From Casuarina equisetifolia (Eukaryota; Streptophyta; Magnoliopsida; Fagales; Casuarinaceae), in NCBI GenBank assembly GCA_028551475.1, contig CM052361.1:21279491-21343490 (forward strand): 64,000 nucleotides of DNA, given 5' to 3'. The stretch's first letter is position 1; every line of letters starts with the position of its first letter. The position numbers were made by a program, and so were the translations under genes. Positions 52,701 to 64,000 of the stretch are shown here, one piece after another. Below the pieces are notes generated by a model. The model saw only the letters and a list, made by a program, of their open reading frames with translations. It did not search any database and had not been told where the DNA came from.

Positions 52701-54874
52701 GCATTTTCATGGGATACCCTTTTGGGCAAAAAGGATATAAACTTTATGATATTGAAAGAAATAAATTTTTTGTGAGTCGTGATGTTCATTTTCATGAAAA
52801 TATTTTCTCTTTTACAAACATAGAGACTGGGTTCCATTCTTCATAATTTCCTATGATGTCATCTCAAGATGAGGAGCCTGCACAACAAGTTATCATAGTT
52901 AACCCTAACTCAGATACTCAGGTAATCTCTCCTACCCAATCAAATTCCATTCCTGATACAACCATACATACTACACCAGATATTATCACTTCCAATATCT
53001 CAGGTAACCAACCCAATGATTCTACCTTGGAGATTATAGATCCTTCTTCTACATCACCTCCTGTTTTCACTTATGATGAGACAGAGGATGATCCTTTCTC
53101 ACCAACCATGCACAATTCCACAGTCTCTATATCACCTCCTAGACGATCTACTAGAATCTTTAGGCCACCCATATGGACTCAAGATTATGTTTGCAACAAT
53201 GTTAGCTCATCCATACAATATCCCATATCTAACTATGTATCTTATACACATTTACCCATTCCACATCAACATTTCATAGCAGCCATTTCACCTAAGGTAG
53301 AACCCTTGTTCTACCATGAGGCAGTTAAGGATTCTAGATGGCGAGATGCCATGGATCAGGAAATGAAAGCATTAGAATCGAATGGAACATGGGAACTGGT
53401 AGACCTACCACCATGGAGAAAACCTGTAGGATGTAAATGGGTATACAAGATTAAGTATCATGCTGATGGGAGTATTGAACGGTTTAAGGCTCGTCTAGTA
53501 GCGAAAGGTTATAGTCAGATAGATGGTATTGATTATCACGAGACTTTCTCTCCTACAGTAAAATCTGTGACAGTTAGAAGTGCATTATCTATTGCTTCAC
53601 AATGTAAATGGACTATTCGACAAATGGATCTCCATAATGCATTTCTACAGGGAGACTTAGATGAAGAAGTCTATATGAAACCACCACTTGGGAGTCCTTT
53701 TGAAGGGGGGTCCAAAGTATGTCGGTTGAAGAAATCTTTATATGGGTTAAAGCAAGCTTCACGACAGTGGAATGAGAAGTTTACAGAAGCTTTAGTATCT
53801 GCTGGCTATCGACAGTCACTATATGACTATTCTCTTTTCATTAAAGGACAAGATGGTAATATTGTTTTAGTACTCATATATGTGGATGATATCTTAATTA
53901 CTGGTGATGACATATAAGAAATTGAGGCTTTACAAGCCTATCTTCATTCTACATTTCGAATCAAGGATTTGGGAGAACTCAAATATTTTTTTGGAATTGA
54001 GATCCTTCGAGATTCAAATGGCATGCATCTCAGTCAACGTAAGTATATCTTAGAATTGATTTCTGAATTAGGACTATTAGTTGTCAAGCCTGTTGGAAAT
54101 CCCATGGAGACAAATGTTTTATTCACTAGCTTGAAATATGATGAGCGAGTTCGTCCACAAATAGATGATCCACCATTTGAGAACATCTTGAGTTATCAGC
54201 AATTGATTGGTAAGCTGAATTATCTTGATATGACACGTCCTGACATAGCTTTTTCAGTACACTTCTTAAGTCAATTCATGCATGCTCCCAAGCGATCCCA
54301 CTGGGAGGCAGCTCTCCGCATTGTTAAGTATCTCAAAGAAACAATAGGGCTTAGTTTATTCTTTCCTTCATATGGTAATTTTCTTTTGCAAGCTTTCTAT
54401 GATGCTAGCTATGCAAAATGCCCTATGACACGTCAATCCACTACTGGCTTTTGTCTTACAGTTGGACATTCAGTAATTTCTTGGAAAAGTAAAAAGCAAC
54501 CAGTTGTGACTCTTTCTTCAACAGAGGTTGAATACAGGGCTATGGCAACTACTACTTGTGAGATCGTTTGGGTAGTTGGTCTATTAAAAGATATGGGAAT
54601 TAATGTTTCACAACCAATGCTGTTATATTGTGATAATGAAGCAACGCAAAAATTGGCAGAAAACCCAGTCTTTCATCAGAAGACCAAGAACATAGATGTT
54701 TCTTGTCATTTTATTTGAGAAAAAATACGTCATGGTTTAATTAGCACAGCACATGTTGGGAGTGGTGATCAACCTGCAGATATTCTGACCAAGGCTTTAG
54801 GGACAAATCAACATTATCATCTCCTTAGCAAGCTTGGGGTCTTGGACTTCTTTCGACCCTCAGCTTGAAGGGGG

Positions 54875-55150
54875 TGTTAAAGGTTAATGATTTTATCTTA
54901 ATGTTATCATATATTAGGCCTATAATAAGGCCTAATATATTTTCCTATATTATAATATACTAGGGTTTTCCTTGTATAAGCTTTATTCATGTTTATATAT
55001 AGCCTCTTAGGTTAACATGTAAATCAGAATAGCTGCACACTAAGAGTTTTTTTCTCTACGGCTTTGTTTTCTCTTGTAACTAGTTTTGGTTTTGCTTGAT
55101 TAATAAACAAGTTTTGATTCCAAACATACAAGAGTTCATCAAATTCTTCA
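54875..55150 (+). repeat. 3' LTR of the Copia element
   Basis: 276 bp, TG...CA, preceded by the purine-rich tract gaaggggg. Confidence 0.95.
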
Positions 55151-55155
55151 GTTCT

Positions 55156-57169
55156 CTTATGTGGTCGCACCAAATGATAAGACGGTATTTCGATTGGGCC
55201 ACTTGGCTCCACAGATATGCCATGATTCAATTATAAAGAAACACATCGTGATAAATGCCATAAGATCAAAGGATATTACTCCGTGTCGAACTCTCAACGA
55301 TATCAGCTTTCTCTCAATTTAGAGTCCGCCCATGGTTCAACGTGTCACCATCAACCAAGATCACAAACTGCCCTGCACGAAATTGCTATGTATATTTTGT
55401 ATGGACCTGAATGGTGGAGATGCTCGCCCGTGGTTCTGCGGATATAACTTCAGGGCTCGGGTAACGTTGGCCCCGCCACTGGACACGGTCGGCGATGGCG
55501 ACCACTTCATACAGAAAATGATGGTTAAAGAGATATTTCTACTCAGCATCTTACCCAATGATCCTCCTTATTCTATTATATAACTTTTTATTTAGTTTAG
55601 TTCTCTCCTTTTTTTGAACCATTAAAAAATAGAATTTTTAACACAATATTACAATACAAGTTCAAGGGACAGTACTCCCTGTACGAAATGAGAGGACGAG
55701 GTGTTATGGTCATTTAAGCTGGAAATGGAAACAAAGACAACGAGAGCGAAAGACGGAACTGTCGAAGCCTTTTTTTTTATGTGGGGTGGGAGAGAAGTTG
55801 AGAAGACTAGATGAGGAGATAAGGAGATTGGCGTGGCATCGGTGTCTACGAGTTTCTGTTTGATTATGGGCGCATGCGAATAGAAGGCCTCTGCCGACGA
55901 TTTCCTTCTGTTGGCTATTCCCTTAACGCCAACAATCCGGAACCATCTTGGACTCCTTTTTTCTCATCTCTTACAAGCCAAACAAGCAAATCCAAGATTA
56001 TCTACACTGTACCCATCATATCCTGTCCAATGTCCACCTATCCCATCTTTTATCTCCACCAGGGCTGTGCTTCCATGCGAGTCTAGAACCAAAAAACTGT
56101 TTTGATAAGCAATAAGCATGGAGGGATCTATTATCGACTATGGTACGCTGAATACGCCACCCAGAAGAACTAAATAGCGAAGAAGATGAAGTTTTGAGTG
56201 AAAATGATTACTTTTTCGTGACCCATGATGTGAAACTTGGACCCCTGTTCTTTGCAACACTAAATGTGGCCTAGGATGTTCATGACATGCAGGCACCTAA
56301 CTATCTTGACAGGCTCAGTGTGACAGCCATGAAGTGTTTGCGAGAGCAAAAGCTAGTGCTATCAAACGTTGTTTACTTTTGCGCTGTGCAACAATAATTG
56401 TTGTAAGCAGACCAGTGCACTGGAAAAGTCGTCGGTAAAAGACCAAAACCAGGAGCATATTTGGTTTTGACGCCAGAATATCGGGGTTATAGTCGTTCAG
56501 TCATTTCATCATGTTAGACTACCAACACTAGTCTTAATGACCAATCTGTTTGATTTGACTATTGGTTTTGACTATTCAAACTTTTGATATCTTTTTCACT
56601 CCTTGCTCGTATACAGAAGGGGTAATTTAGCACAACAAACAAACTAATCTCTCTTATAGATATCATTACTATTTTTTTCTCGGCATTCTGAGTATTCAAT
56701 GATGGTTCAAAAAGAGAATTTCGAGGGACTTATAATCCAATATGATCGGACAAAACAAGTCCCACTTGGGTTTTCTCCTTGGAACCGGGACGATGTTTTT
56801 TAGTACGACCGCAGGTGCTGGTAAGTGTGTTTTAAAGTACAAGAATTCGGTTACCCGCAGGTAAATCGGAATTGGTACAGCTTAAATGTCAGAAAATCTT
56901 GGCTTGAGCAAGTGAATTTCCAGGTAGAGATTGATTGGACGCCTTACCATTGGTAAATTCCTTTGTCCAAATTCTTTCTCCCTAGATAGATTGGTCCCAA
57001 ACTAATAAAGATAAAGTGGTTATTGTCTTGAGACTTCTCTTCGTTGTGCAGGAAAATGAAAAACCTCTTTCGGTCCACTTGTCTGGTTCTTTCCTTTTGA
57101 TAAAGTTATGCATACTCTAATCTGTCCAACTCACGAAGTCTAATAATCCACCTGCTTAAAAACGATGAT
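55156..57169. other. Unassigned region
   Basis: No gene I can support. Short frames at 55332-55583 (ends LSILPNDPPYSII) and 55874-56086 have no recognisable motif. The sequence is of mixed composition and does not repeat elsewhere in the window as far as I can see. Confidence 0.35.
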
Positions 57170-57541
57170 ATGCCGTGGACCACAGCAACGACGATGTTTT
57201 TTCTTCTTCCTGTTTCTTCATTGCCGGAGGAACATAGAGAAGTTGCTCAACCATCGCAATTCACACCAGCAGAAGTTTATGACGAGCTTTGCGCTGTCCC
57301 AACAGCGCTAGTGCTTGCTTTAGCAAATTCTAGTGTCGCCCACTCCGAGGGGGGCCCATTTTTGTTGGCGTTTTTCACTGGGAGTCTAGTCCTGCATTCT
57401 TTCCGTCGCCTACCTGAGAAAGAAGGAAAAAGGCCATTGACATTTGGGTCTCAGCCAACTAGAGATATTATTGACTGGTTCCCTCCTGGGTCACTGCATA
57501 ATTGGTTGGTTCTTCCTATCGACGCGTTTTGCTATCCATGA
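57170..57541 (+). CDS. Unrecognised 123-aa ORF
   Basis: A complete 123-codon frame of higher GC content than the AT-rich DNA to its right. Its middle (DELCAVPTALVLALANSSVA, then GGPFLLAFFTGSLVLHSF) is hydrophobic and could form one or two membrane segments. The end is polar with two Trp (DWFPPG, HNWLVLP). The upstream context (57060-57165) continues the unassigned region and shows no promoter that I recognise. It may be a lone exon, an organelle-derived fragment, or chance. Confidence 0.3.
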   Translation: MPWTTATTMFFLLPVSSLPEEHREVAQPSQFTPAEVYDELCAVPTALVLALANSSVAHSEGGPFLLAFFTGSLVLHSFRRLPEKEGKRPLTFGSQPTRDIIDWFPPGSLHNWLVLPIDAFCYP

Positions 57542-58064
57542 CAAACCATACATAGCATCCACAACAAGCCTTTCTTCTTACATGTAATATATTGTAAAAT
57601 TTTAAGTTAAATATAAGATTTTTATTAGTAAATTTAAATATTTAATGAAAAAATTAACTTGAAAATTAATAGAGTATTTTTTTCATTTAAAATTTATCTT
57701 CAAAGACTACACTTTTAGTGTGAAACTTATGTTTTATACACAAGTTAAGCAACATTGCCCATTAAGTAAGTCACATAAGATGTAATAAATTCAATTTGAA
57801 CATGAATGTTATGTTAGAAAACCCAAAAGCTTAATCCTAAAAGTTAATCTAAAGGTTAAAGGAGTACATTTTTTAAATTAAAAAATGTTTAAATAACTTA
57901 ATGTAGTGAGAGTTTTCTTTTTTTTGATTAAGTAGAAGGAGTTTTGGGAGTATGAGATATGAACTCATTATCTAAGTTTTAGAGAAGCCAACAACCAAGA
58001 AGCAAGTTCCTCCCATTAATCAATAGAAAAAGTAAATCCCTTATGATATGTTAGATCCAACTTG

Positions 58065-59390
58065 ACTATTGATAAGAGTGAGTATATATATCGTTTCTTC
58101 AAAAAAAAAAAAATTCAAAATCGTGGTATAATGTGTATCCACTTGTTCCGGTCACAAAATAAATGAAATAAATCAAAAGATGGATTTTTGTTCAAGAATG
58201 AAATCTTATTAGAATTGTCTATATTCAGTTCATTCTTCAAAATCATATCATGTTACAGATGTGATCAAATGAGATGAATTAAGATAGTATTTTAAAAATA
58301 TGCAATTATTCACATGAAAATTGTTTTTCTTCCAATACATTCTATGAATATATTTTCAATGGTACCTACAAAGTGCTAACTGCTAGCTTGACAATTCATG
58401 ACATGGACCTCAAAATCATGGCTATTGATAGAGTGAATATCCACCATTTCTAGAAATCTTTCTTTTCATTCAAAATCGTGGGTAACACATATCCCCCTAT
58501 TCCGGTCACAAAAATAAATAAAATCTTATTGGAACTGACTATATTCAGTTCATCCTTTGAAACTATATCACATTGCAAATGTGATGAAATAGAATGAAGC
58601 AGGCTACAAGACAACTAACTAGACCTTAGCAAACCAATTGAAGTGGGATTCACCTACTTGTGCACCTATTTTATATACTTCTTGTTTCTAAGGAAATGAA
58701 GTTTTGTAGTCATTTCCTTTCGTAAAAAAGGTAGAAAAAGACGAGGTTTAGCCAACTTTTCCAATTATGCTCCTTTTTAAGCCCGAGAAGCAGCTAAGCA
58801 TAGTGGACAAGTAGAGGGGTTACTTGTGATGACGATAGGCAGTCACAGGGGCCTCCATAATACCTTCTTTTCCGACCTCATTTTTAGGATCAAGGAAGTG
58901 AAAATAGCTCAACCAACGGGAGAGGAATTGATTCCGATCCTACCGGATCAAGGGCCTTACCCGAGGCTAACCGAATCGCCGGCCGAGTCCTCTCCTTAGG
59001 CACTTGCTTTAGAGGCAAACTCATAGGTTGGCAAAATCACTCTTGCTAGGAAAAACTTGCACTAAGATTGAGACGATATTTTGTAAATATGTATTATTCA
59101 CGTCAAAATTACTTTTCTTCCAATACATTTTATGGATAGATTTTCAATGGTACTTGCAAAGTGCTAACTGCTAGCTAGACACTTCAAGACATGAATCTCA
59201 AAATCGTGGTTATTGATAAAGTGAATATACCTACCATTTCTTGAAATCTTTTTCTCATCAAAATCGTGGTGTAACGTGTATCCCCCTATTTTAGTCATGA
59301 AAGTCTAGTACATTCTACGGATGAATTTTCCATGATACCTATAAAGTGCTAACTACTAGCTTGACAATTCATGACATAGACCTCAAAACT
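58065..59390 (+). repeat. Imperfect tandem repeat, about 360-bp unit, three copies
   Basis: Landmarks recur in order: tcaaaatcgtggt, 'tatccccctattccggtcac', ttcagttcat, aatacattctatg and 'aaagtgctaactgctagctt'. Unit 1 is about 58065-58420. Unit 2 is about 58421-59200, interrupted by foreign sequence at 58600-59055. Unit 3 is a shortened copy, about 59205-59390. It is AT-rich and non-coding. The left flank (57560-58065) is featureless AT-rich DNA. Confidence 0.75.
58600..59055. other. GC-richer insert within the tandem repeat, organelle-like
   Basis: This 455-bp segment interrupts unit 2 of the tandem repeat and differs in composition. It contains ctaaccgaatcgccggccg and caaccaacgggagaggaatt, which read like plant mitochondrial intergenic DNA. 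I recognise no gene in it and found no clear target duplication. Confidence 0.4.
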
Positions 59391-59489
59391 TCCACTGTCT
59401 TTAATTCACGGCTTGACAACGAAATCGCTGAATTTCTTGCACTGCCTCAGGTTCTTATTGGATCAACTAAGTAAAGATGAATTGGAATT

Positions 59490-60400
59490 CTCCTATCAAA
59501 TATCGGGGAAGAAAAGACTGGGGAATTGTTGCTGCTCAACGTACGCAGGCTCCAAACATACCCCTTGGACGTAAAGGTTTGCTGCTTTGATAATCACAAC
59601 TATGACGGCCTCTGGATTCCAGGCTGTGTATTGCGGGCGCCAATGAACCGTATTCAGACGGCGTGGACCGCTGGTGTCACGTCCCGCACTGCTGACGAAC
59701 CGCGCCTTTTCGGTTGCTGGGACAGCCCAATTCTGCACGAGCGGAATCGATCGACAATGGTTGGACAACCAACAGAACAATTTACTTTCTTTCAGTAAAT
59801 CATGCCATTTTATGCGCAATCAACTATTGTAATAACTATTCAACCGAGTAATAATCTTAAGATATGATGCCTGAAATTAAGACGAACTCCAATCCCACTG
59901 ACCTTGTTTTCCACCAGTCACCACCCAACTTGACATGCGCAGGCACGAGAAAGATTGGAACCATTACGTACCGTCGGAGTTTGATCGTACGCATCGGATT
60001 ATATTTTTCCCGAAGGCTTATTCGGTCTCCAAACTTGTCATAATCATTGCCATGCAAGTTGGGGAAGAATCTGACAGGAAAATTGAAAAACGAAGGTGCA
60101 AGGTTATAAAATTACTCACGGCCAATAAAAAGATCCGCGGCGTACGATGTCAACCGTTGATTCTTCCGTGGCTGTCGCCATCGCCGGTGGCCCTCTTTCT
60201 CCTGATGGCACCATCGTGCAAGTTGGCTACAGCTTTACCTCTTCGGAGCTCTCATTCTGGACCGTCAGTTCCTCACCCCCGAGCCTTCAACTAGATATTT
60301 ATTTTTATGAATTTCTGTCCTCATTCGGGACCAAGCGCATCGCAGGAACAGAGAGCATCAACTACAAAATCGCCTGGTAGAAAGACTCGCCATTTTTTAA
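59490..60400. other. Mixed-composition region with short opposed ORFs
   Basis: Overlapping frames on both strands (59526-59798 plus, 59819-59496 minus, 60147-60380 plus starting MSTVDSSVAVAIAGGPLSPD). None carries a motif that I recognise, and no splice pattern joins them convincingly. The plus frame at 60147 has a TATA-like ttataaaa (60103) upstream, so a small gene is possible. Confidence 0.25.
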
Positions 60401-60866
60401 TTACCAAAGATATTATAAACAATATTAAGTACGGAAATGGGAGCACGCGGACCTCCATCACTGCCCCCGTATGGGAACATTCAATTGAAAGTGGTCTAAG
60501 GTTTTCTTTCCTTGGACAATTTAACACATGTCGTTATCTGCCCCAAATGACGCAATTACCCCTATCGTGGTTCACATGATACTTACCATAGACTTCCACT
60601 AATTATACTTTTGTACTTTAGGGGAAACGTCCTTTTCCAAGTTGAGCCAACTGTGGCAGCACTGGATGATAGTTCGTGACCGTCCGCTCATTGCCAGAAA
60701 AACATAATAGTAAAAATATCATGAGAAAATATCTTGAGGTGGTTAATAATAATCTCAAATCTCAAATATTTTAAAGTTAAATTCTTTAGATTTAAGTTAT
60801 TTAACAAAATTTGAGATTTGAGATTATGAAAAAGACAAAAGTACTGACTGCTGCAGTAATGGGATG

Positions 60867-60876
60867 GACACGTGTC
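60867..60876 (+). promoter_or_regulatory. G-box/ABRE-type palindrome upstream of the TPR gene
   Basis: GACACGTGTC is a perfect 10-bp palindrome containing CACGTG, the core bound by bZIP and bHLH factors. It is about 340 bases before the TATA box. Nothing else is assigned between 60400 and 61200. Confidence 0.5.
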
Positions 60877-61213
60877 TTGAAAGCAAGAACAGAGTCGGGT
60901 AGTGTCTCACGTTTTTTACCCAGAGGCGGGGGTTCGGTCTCAACGCGTGGCACATGGAGGGCGGTGGGATCGGATCCGGGTTGCCCGTGAAAACAGCCGC
61001 GTGGAACTGAACAGGTCCGAGTGGTTTTCTAAACGCTTACATATTGGCAGCTGACTCGGGACCACCGCTACTCTCCCTCACTGAATTGACCGGTTACTTG
61101 AACGCTCCGCTTCTCTACTGTACGGTCACGTATTCCTACGTCGGGATTGTTTTCTATACTTTCTCCCAGCTGTACAGTTTTCCTGAGATTTTTATGAGCG
61201 CATTGAGCCTTTG

Positions 61214-61221
61214 TATAAAAG
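61214..61221 (+). promoter_or_regulatory. TATA box of the TPR gene
   Basis: TATAAAAG in a C/T-rich promoter, predicting transcription start near 61245. A 5' UTR intron follows at 61331-61644 (gtaagt...tttttcag). Confidence 0.7.
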
Positions 61222-61805
61222 GGACTCGAGCGGCCTCTGTCTGACAAAAGTGAAGGGTTCGCACTGCGCTGAGTCTGTCGCCGGAAATCTTCGCCGGTTA
61301 TATTCATCGACGTCCCCCGGAGGAATCTAAGTAAGTTTGGGAGGGTTTCTTCTAGAAATTTTCAATATTTGGAATCTCGCTGTCATCGGTTTTCGCGCAC
61401 GCGTGAGTTGGTTTTGGTCTGCGTTTGCGCGATCCGATTTTCGTGGGCTAACAATGAGTGGCCATGGGAATGCAGTCTGTGTAAGATATGACGAGGTTGG
61501 AAAAGATTTTGTGAATTAAAATCTGGATTTTCCTTTCTTTGAGTCTTCTGGGAAAATCTGGGATGTGGTTGAAAATAGCTGTTTGCGTGAGATTTTGCGA
61601 TGGAATTGTTCATTTAACCGTTGGTTTTTCGTTGATTTTTTCAGGTGAAGATAGGAGAGTGCTTTTCTCGGATTCAATTGAGAAAAGGCCGCAAGCTCTC
61701 CGATTTTGAGAAAGAGAGAAAAAATTCATCTTTCTGCGTAAAGTTTCTGAAATCTCAACCTTTCGACCCTGCTCTGTTTTCTTTCTCGCCTTCCCTTCGA
61801 GAGAG

Positions 61806-63911
61806 ATGGAAGTGAAAGTTGCTACGACCTGTTTGCATTGGTCGCAGCGGATTGTTCCTCACTCCCCTTCCTCATCTCAAACCCTAGCCTCAGCAGTCTC
61901 GTCTCCCTCTAGACGACGCCGTAGCTACGATGGAGGAGTTCTCGTGTGCCGGTTCGTGCTGGGGATGGAACGATCGGCTCTGTTCGGAGCTCCCCCAGTG
62001 AAGATTTACCGATCCCGATCTTGCGAGTACCCGAAGCCGAGAGCTCGGACGCTGAAACGAGCTTGCAGTGCCAACTTAGACGCTTATTCGGACGAAGAAT
62101 TCTCAAAGAAGATTCAGGAATTGGCACTCCACTTCCAATTGTCGGGAGATGACGACGACGATAACAGTGCCCACATGGATGATTCAGAAACGCACATGGC
62201 TTCGGGTTCTGTAGATAGTCGTGACGGTTTCAAAAGTAGTGTCGACTTTGTACAGAATCGAACTCAAAGTCCACACTACTCGCCTTTGGAGCTCGAGCCT
62301 CCGTGGCCGGAGGTCCGGCGGGAGCCACCGGAGTGGGCTGTGAGAGACGAAATCATCCCGGAGAGCATCGAGCGCAAGGCCAATAGCGTGGATCTCCCGC
62401 TCTCGCTACGAATCATCAAGCGGAAGATGCAATGGGAAGAGGGTTTCAGGGAGGTCGGTGAATCGGCTTACTGTTCGGTGAAGAAAGCCTTCTCATCGAT
62501 GGTGTTTATCATTAGAGAGCTCCAGTGCTACACGTTGCAGATGAGAGAGTTTCTCTTCTACGAAGACCTGCAGGGGATTCTCGGTCGGGTCCAGAAGGAG
62601 ATGCACGCTTCCTTCGTGTGGCTGTTCCAGCAGGTCTTCTCTCATACACCGACTCTAATGATGTACGTGATGATCCTCCTCGCGAATTTCACCGTCTATT
62701 CAGTGGGTCACAACAACGTGGCTCTCGCAGCCTCACCGCCCCCTGCGGCGTATTCATCAACGACAGAGACCGCTTCGGTTGTGGAAATTGATAAGTATCA
62801 GAAACTTCATCGGTTTGATTCCTCGGCGATTAAGAGTTTCTCATCATCGGGGAAGACTACCTCTATCAATGGTAACAATGGAGGTGGAGGAAAGGTCCGG
62901 CCGGTAGCTAGTGGGACCGACGGTGATGGACGGTTCGATGGGTCGGATTTCCAGTACCGCACAGTTCTTCCCGACGGGTCGTCATCTGAATTGTCTTCTT
63001 CGTCTTATGGGTCAACGAGAGAGGCAGAGGCGGAGACAGAGGAAAAAGAGTTAACCCTATGGAAATCCATAGTCGAAGAAGCTTCAAAAATGCAAGAGGC
63101 GTTGAAGCCTCTTGACGAAGCTCTCGATGAAGAAACAATGAAACGATTCGTTTCACCCGTGACTGCTAAGCTCGAAGCGGACGACGACTACGCGGAGTAC
63201 TTCAGAACGGAGCTTCTCTACCGAACGGGCCTGGCCCAAGAGCCCAACAATCCACTCCTCCTCGCCAACTTCGCCCAGTTCCTCTACCTCGTCGCCCACG
63301 ACTACGACAGGTACAATCCGTAAATTTCTTGCGTTAAAATTCTTATTAGCTTACCATTTGATTAAACGATAAGAAGTTCTGAAAAGTCAAGCGTTGTCAT
63401 GATGCGCTTTGCAATCCGCTTTTGTCGGTTTGCTTCAAATTGGAGGAGGAATTGAGTGGTGTAGCTTCCTTTTCTGGACAAATTATCTTTATTTAGCCAA
63501 GAAGTTTGATATCTTCCGTTACTTTGCGTGATACCCACGTGCTTCACGAGGAGATACCTTTAATTTGATTAAAGTGGTTGACTTGAGTGTTTATAGAGAC
63601 CATAACGGTCGTCCCATGTCCAGCTGTTGACAGCGTGTGTTTATTTAATGGTAAACAGAGCGGAGGAGTACTTCAAGAGGGCGATCGGGACGGAACCCCC
63701 AGACGCGGAGGCGTACAGCAAGTACGCGACGTTCTTGTGGAGAGCAAAGAATGACTTGTGGGCTGCTGAGGAGACTTTCCTGGAAGCCATCTCCGCTGAT
63801 CCCACCAACTCTCACTACGCTGCTAACTACGCGCATTTCCTTTGGAACACTGGTGGTGAAGACACGTGTTTCCCTCTAGACGACCCAGAGACCACCCAGG
63901 AAGAAGCCTAA
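61806..63911 (+). CDS. TPR-like superfamily protein (two coding exons)
   Basis: Coding exons 61806-63310 and 63659-63911 join in phase (gacag/gtacaa ... gtaaacag/agcgg) to give 585 residues. The C-terminal part, from about residue 460, has the tetratricopeptide-like helices of the plant TPR-like family: YRTGLAQEPNNPLLLANFAQ, YFKRAIGTEPPDAEAYSKYA and FLEAISADPTNSHYAANYAH, each an A..A.FL.. repeat. The N terminus is basic and Ser-rich. About residues 283-301 are a hydrophobic stretch (TLMMYVMILLANFTVYSVG) that could span a membrane, and an acidic/Ser-rich linker follows. Size and layout recall the Arabidopsis At2g29670/At1g07280 group (from memory). The molecular role is unknown. The 5' UTR intron, TATA box and upstream G-box suggest regulated expression. 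The first ATG after the UTR intron is chosen as start. Confidence 0.9.
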
Positions 63912-64000
63912 ACAAAGAAAAATGGAACACCTGCCCCGTAAAAGAAGGGGTAGTTCCCACCATACCATAGCATATCATAGCACACCATACCTCCACCCTC
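63912..64000 (+). other. Start of the TPR gene 3' UTR
   Basis: Sequence after the stop codon. It contains the imperfect repeat catagcatatcatagcacacc at about 63965. The gene's polyadenylation site is not visible before the window ends. Confidence 0.5.

Larger units (their letters stand above)
49448..55150 (+). mobile_element. Ty1/copia LTR retrotransposon with both LTRs
   Basis: A 5.7-kb element bounded by the 5-bp target duplication gttct (49443-49447 and 55151-55155). Parts in order are: 5' LTR; primer-binding site (tagtatcaaagcc, resembling the initiator-Met tRNA complement); gag with FKLNGSSNYVVWSRAMKLAL and CCHC zinc knuckles (around 51240-51350); protease (IWIIDSGASDH, about 51535); integrase (about 52060-52500); reverse transcriptase with LIYVDDILITGDD (about 53875); RNase H (to about 54850); a purine tract (gaaggggg); and the 3' LTR. 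The coding region is broken at about five places, so it is not autonomous. By hand count the LTRs differ at about 21 of 276 positions, which suggests an insertion a few million years old. Confidence 0.97.

Overview
The window is nuclear DNA of a flowering plant, most likely a eudicot. The evidence is intron-rich genes for plant proteins (chloroplast anthranilate synthase alpha, plant-type CDC6, X8-domain secreted proteins), GT-AG introns in AT-rich DNA, and many plant LTR retrotransposon and LINE relics. I cannot name the species from sequence alone.

Layout. 1-7.4 kb is repeat-rich and holds two decayed pieces of an anthranilate synthase gene, a Ty3/gypsy relic, a LINE relic and an unclassified repeat. 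7.4-23.9 kb is a segmental triplication in alternating orientation, A(+) B(-) C(+), forming two large inverted repeats. Each unit carries one small X8-domain (callose/glucan-binding) gene and a CT/GA microsatellite at the same site. 23.9-33.7 kb is a second repeat-rich block: a gypsy relic, a second copy of the LINE fragment seen at 4-5.3 kb, a degenerate Copia element inserted into an anthranilate synthase pseudogene, and inverted or shuffled scraps of anthranilate synthase and CDC6. 33.9-38.5 kb (minus) is a complete 11-exon anthranilate synthase alpha gene. 38.6-42.8 kb is intergenic, with direct repeats, another CDC6 scrap and unrecognised ORFs. 42.8-47.9 kb (minus) is a complete 16-exon CDC6 gene with two E2F-type sites upstream. 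49.4-55.2 kb is a Copia element with two 276-bp LTRs and a 5-bp target duplication. 55.2-61 kb is mostly unassigned, with a tandem repeat interrupted by a GC-richer, organelle-like insert. 61.2-63.9 kb (plus) is a two-coding-exon TPR-like gene with a 5' UTR intron and a TATA box.

The genes do not form a pathway. Anthranilate synthase commits chorismate to tryptophan in the plastid, CDC6 licenses replication origins in the nucleus, the X8 proteins probably act in the cell wall, and the TPR protein's role is unknown. The local theme is repeated duplication and decay: at least four pieces of anthranilate synthase and two of CDC6 lie around the intact genes, some inverted. Exon boundaries were read by hand from reading frame, splice dinucleotides and family knowledge; for the two large genes the exon lengths sum to open frames of 590 and 497 codons.
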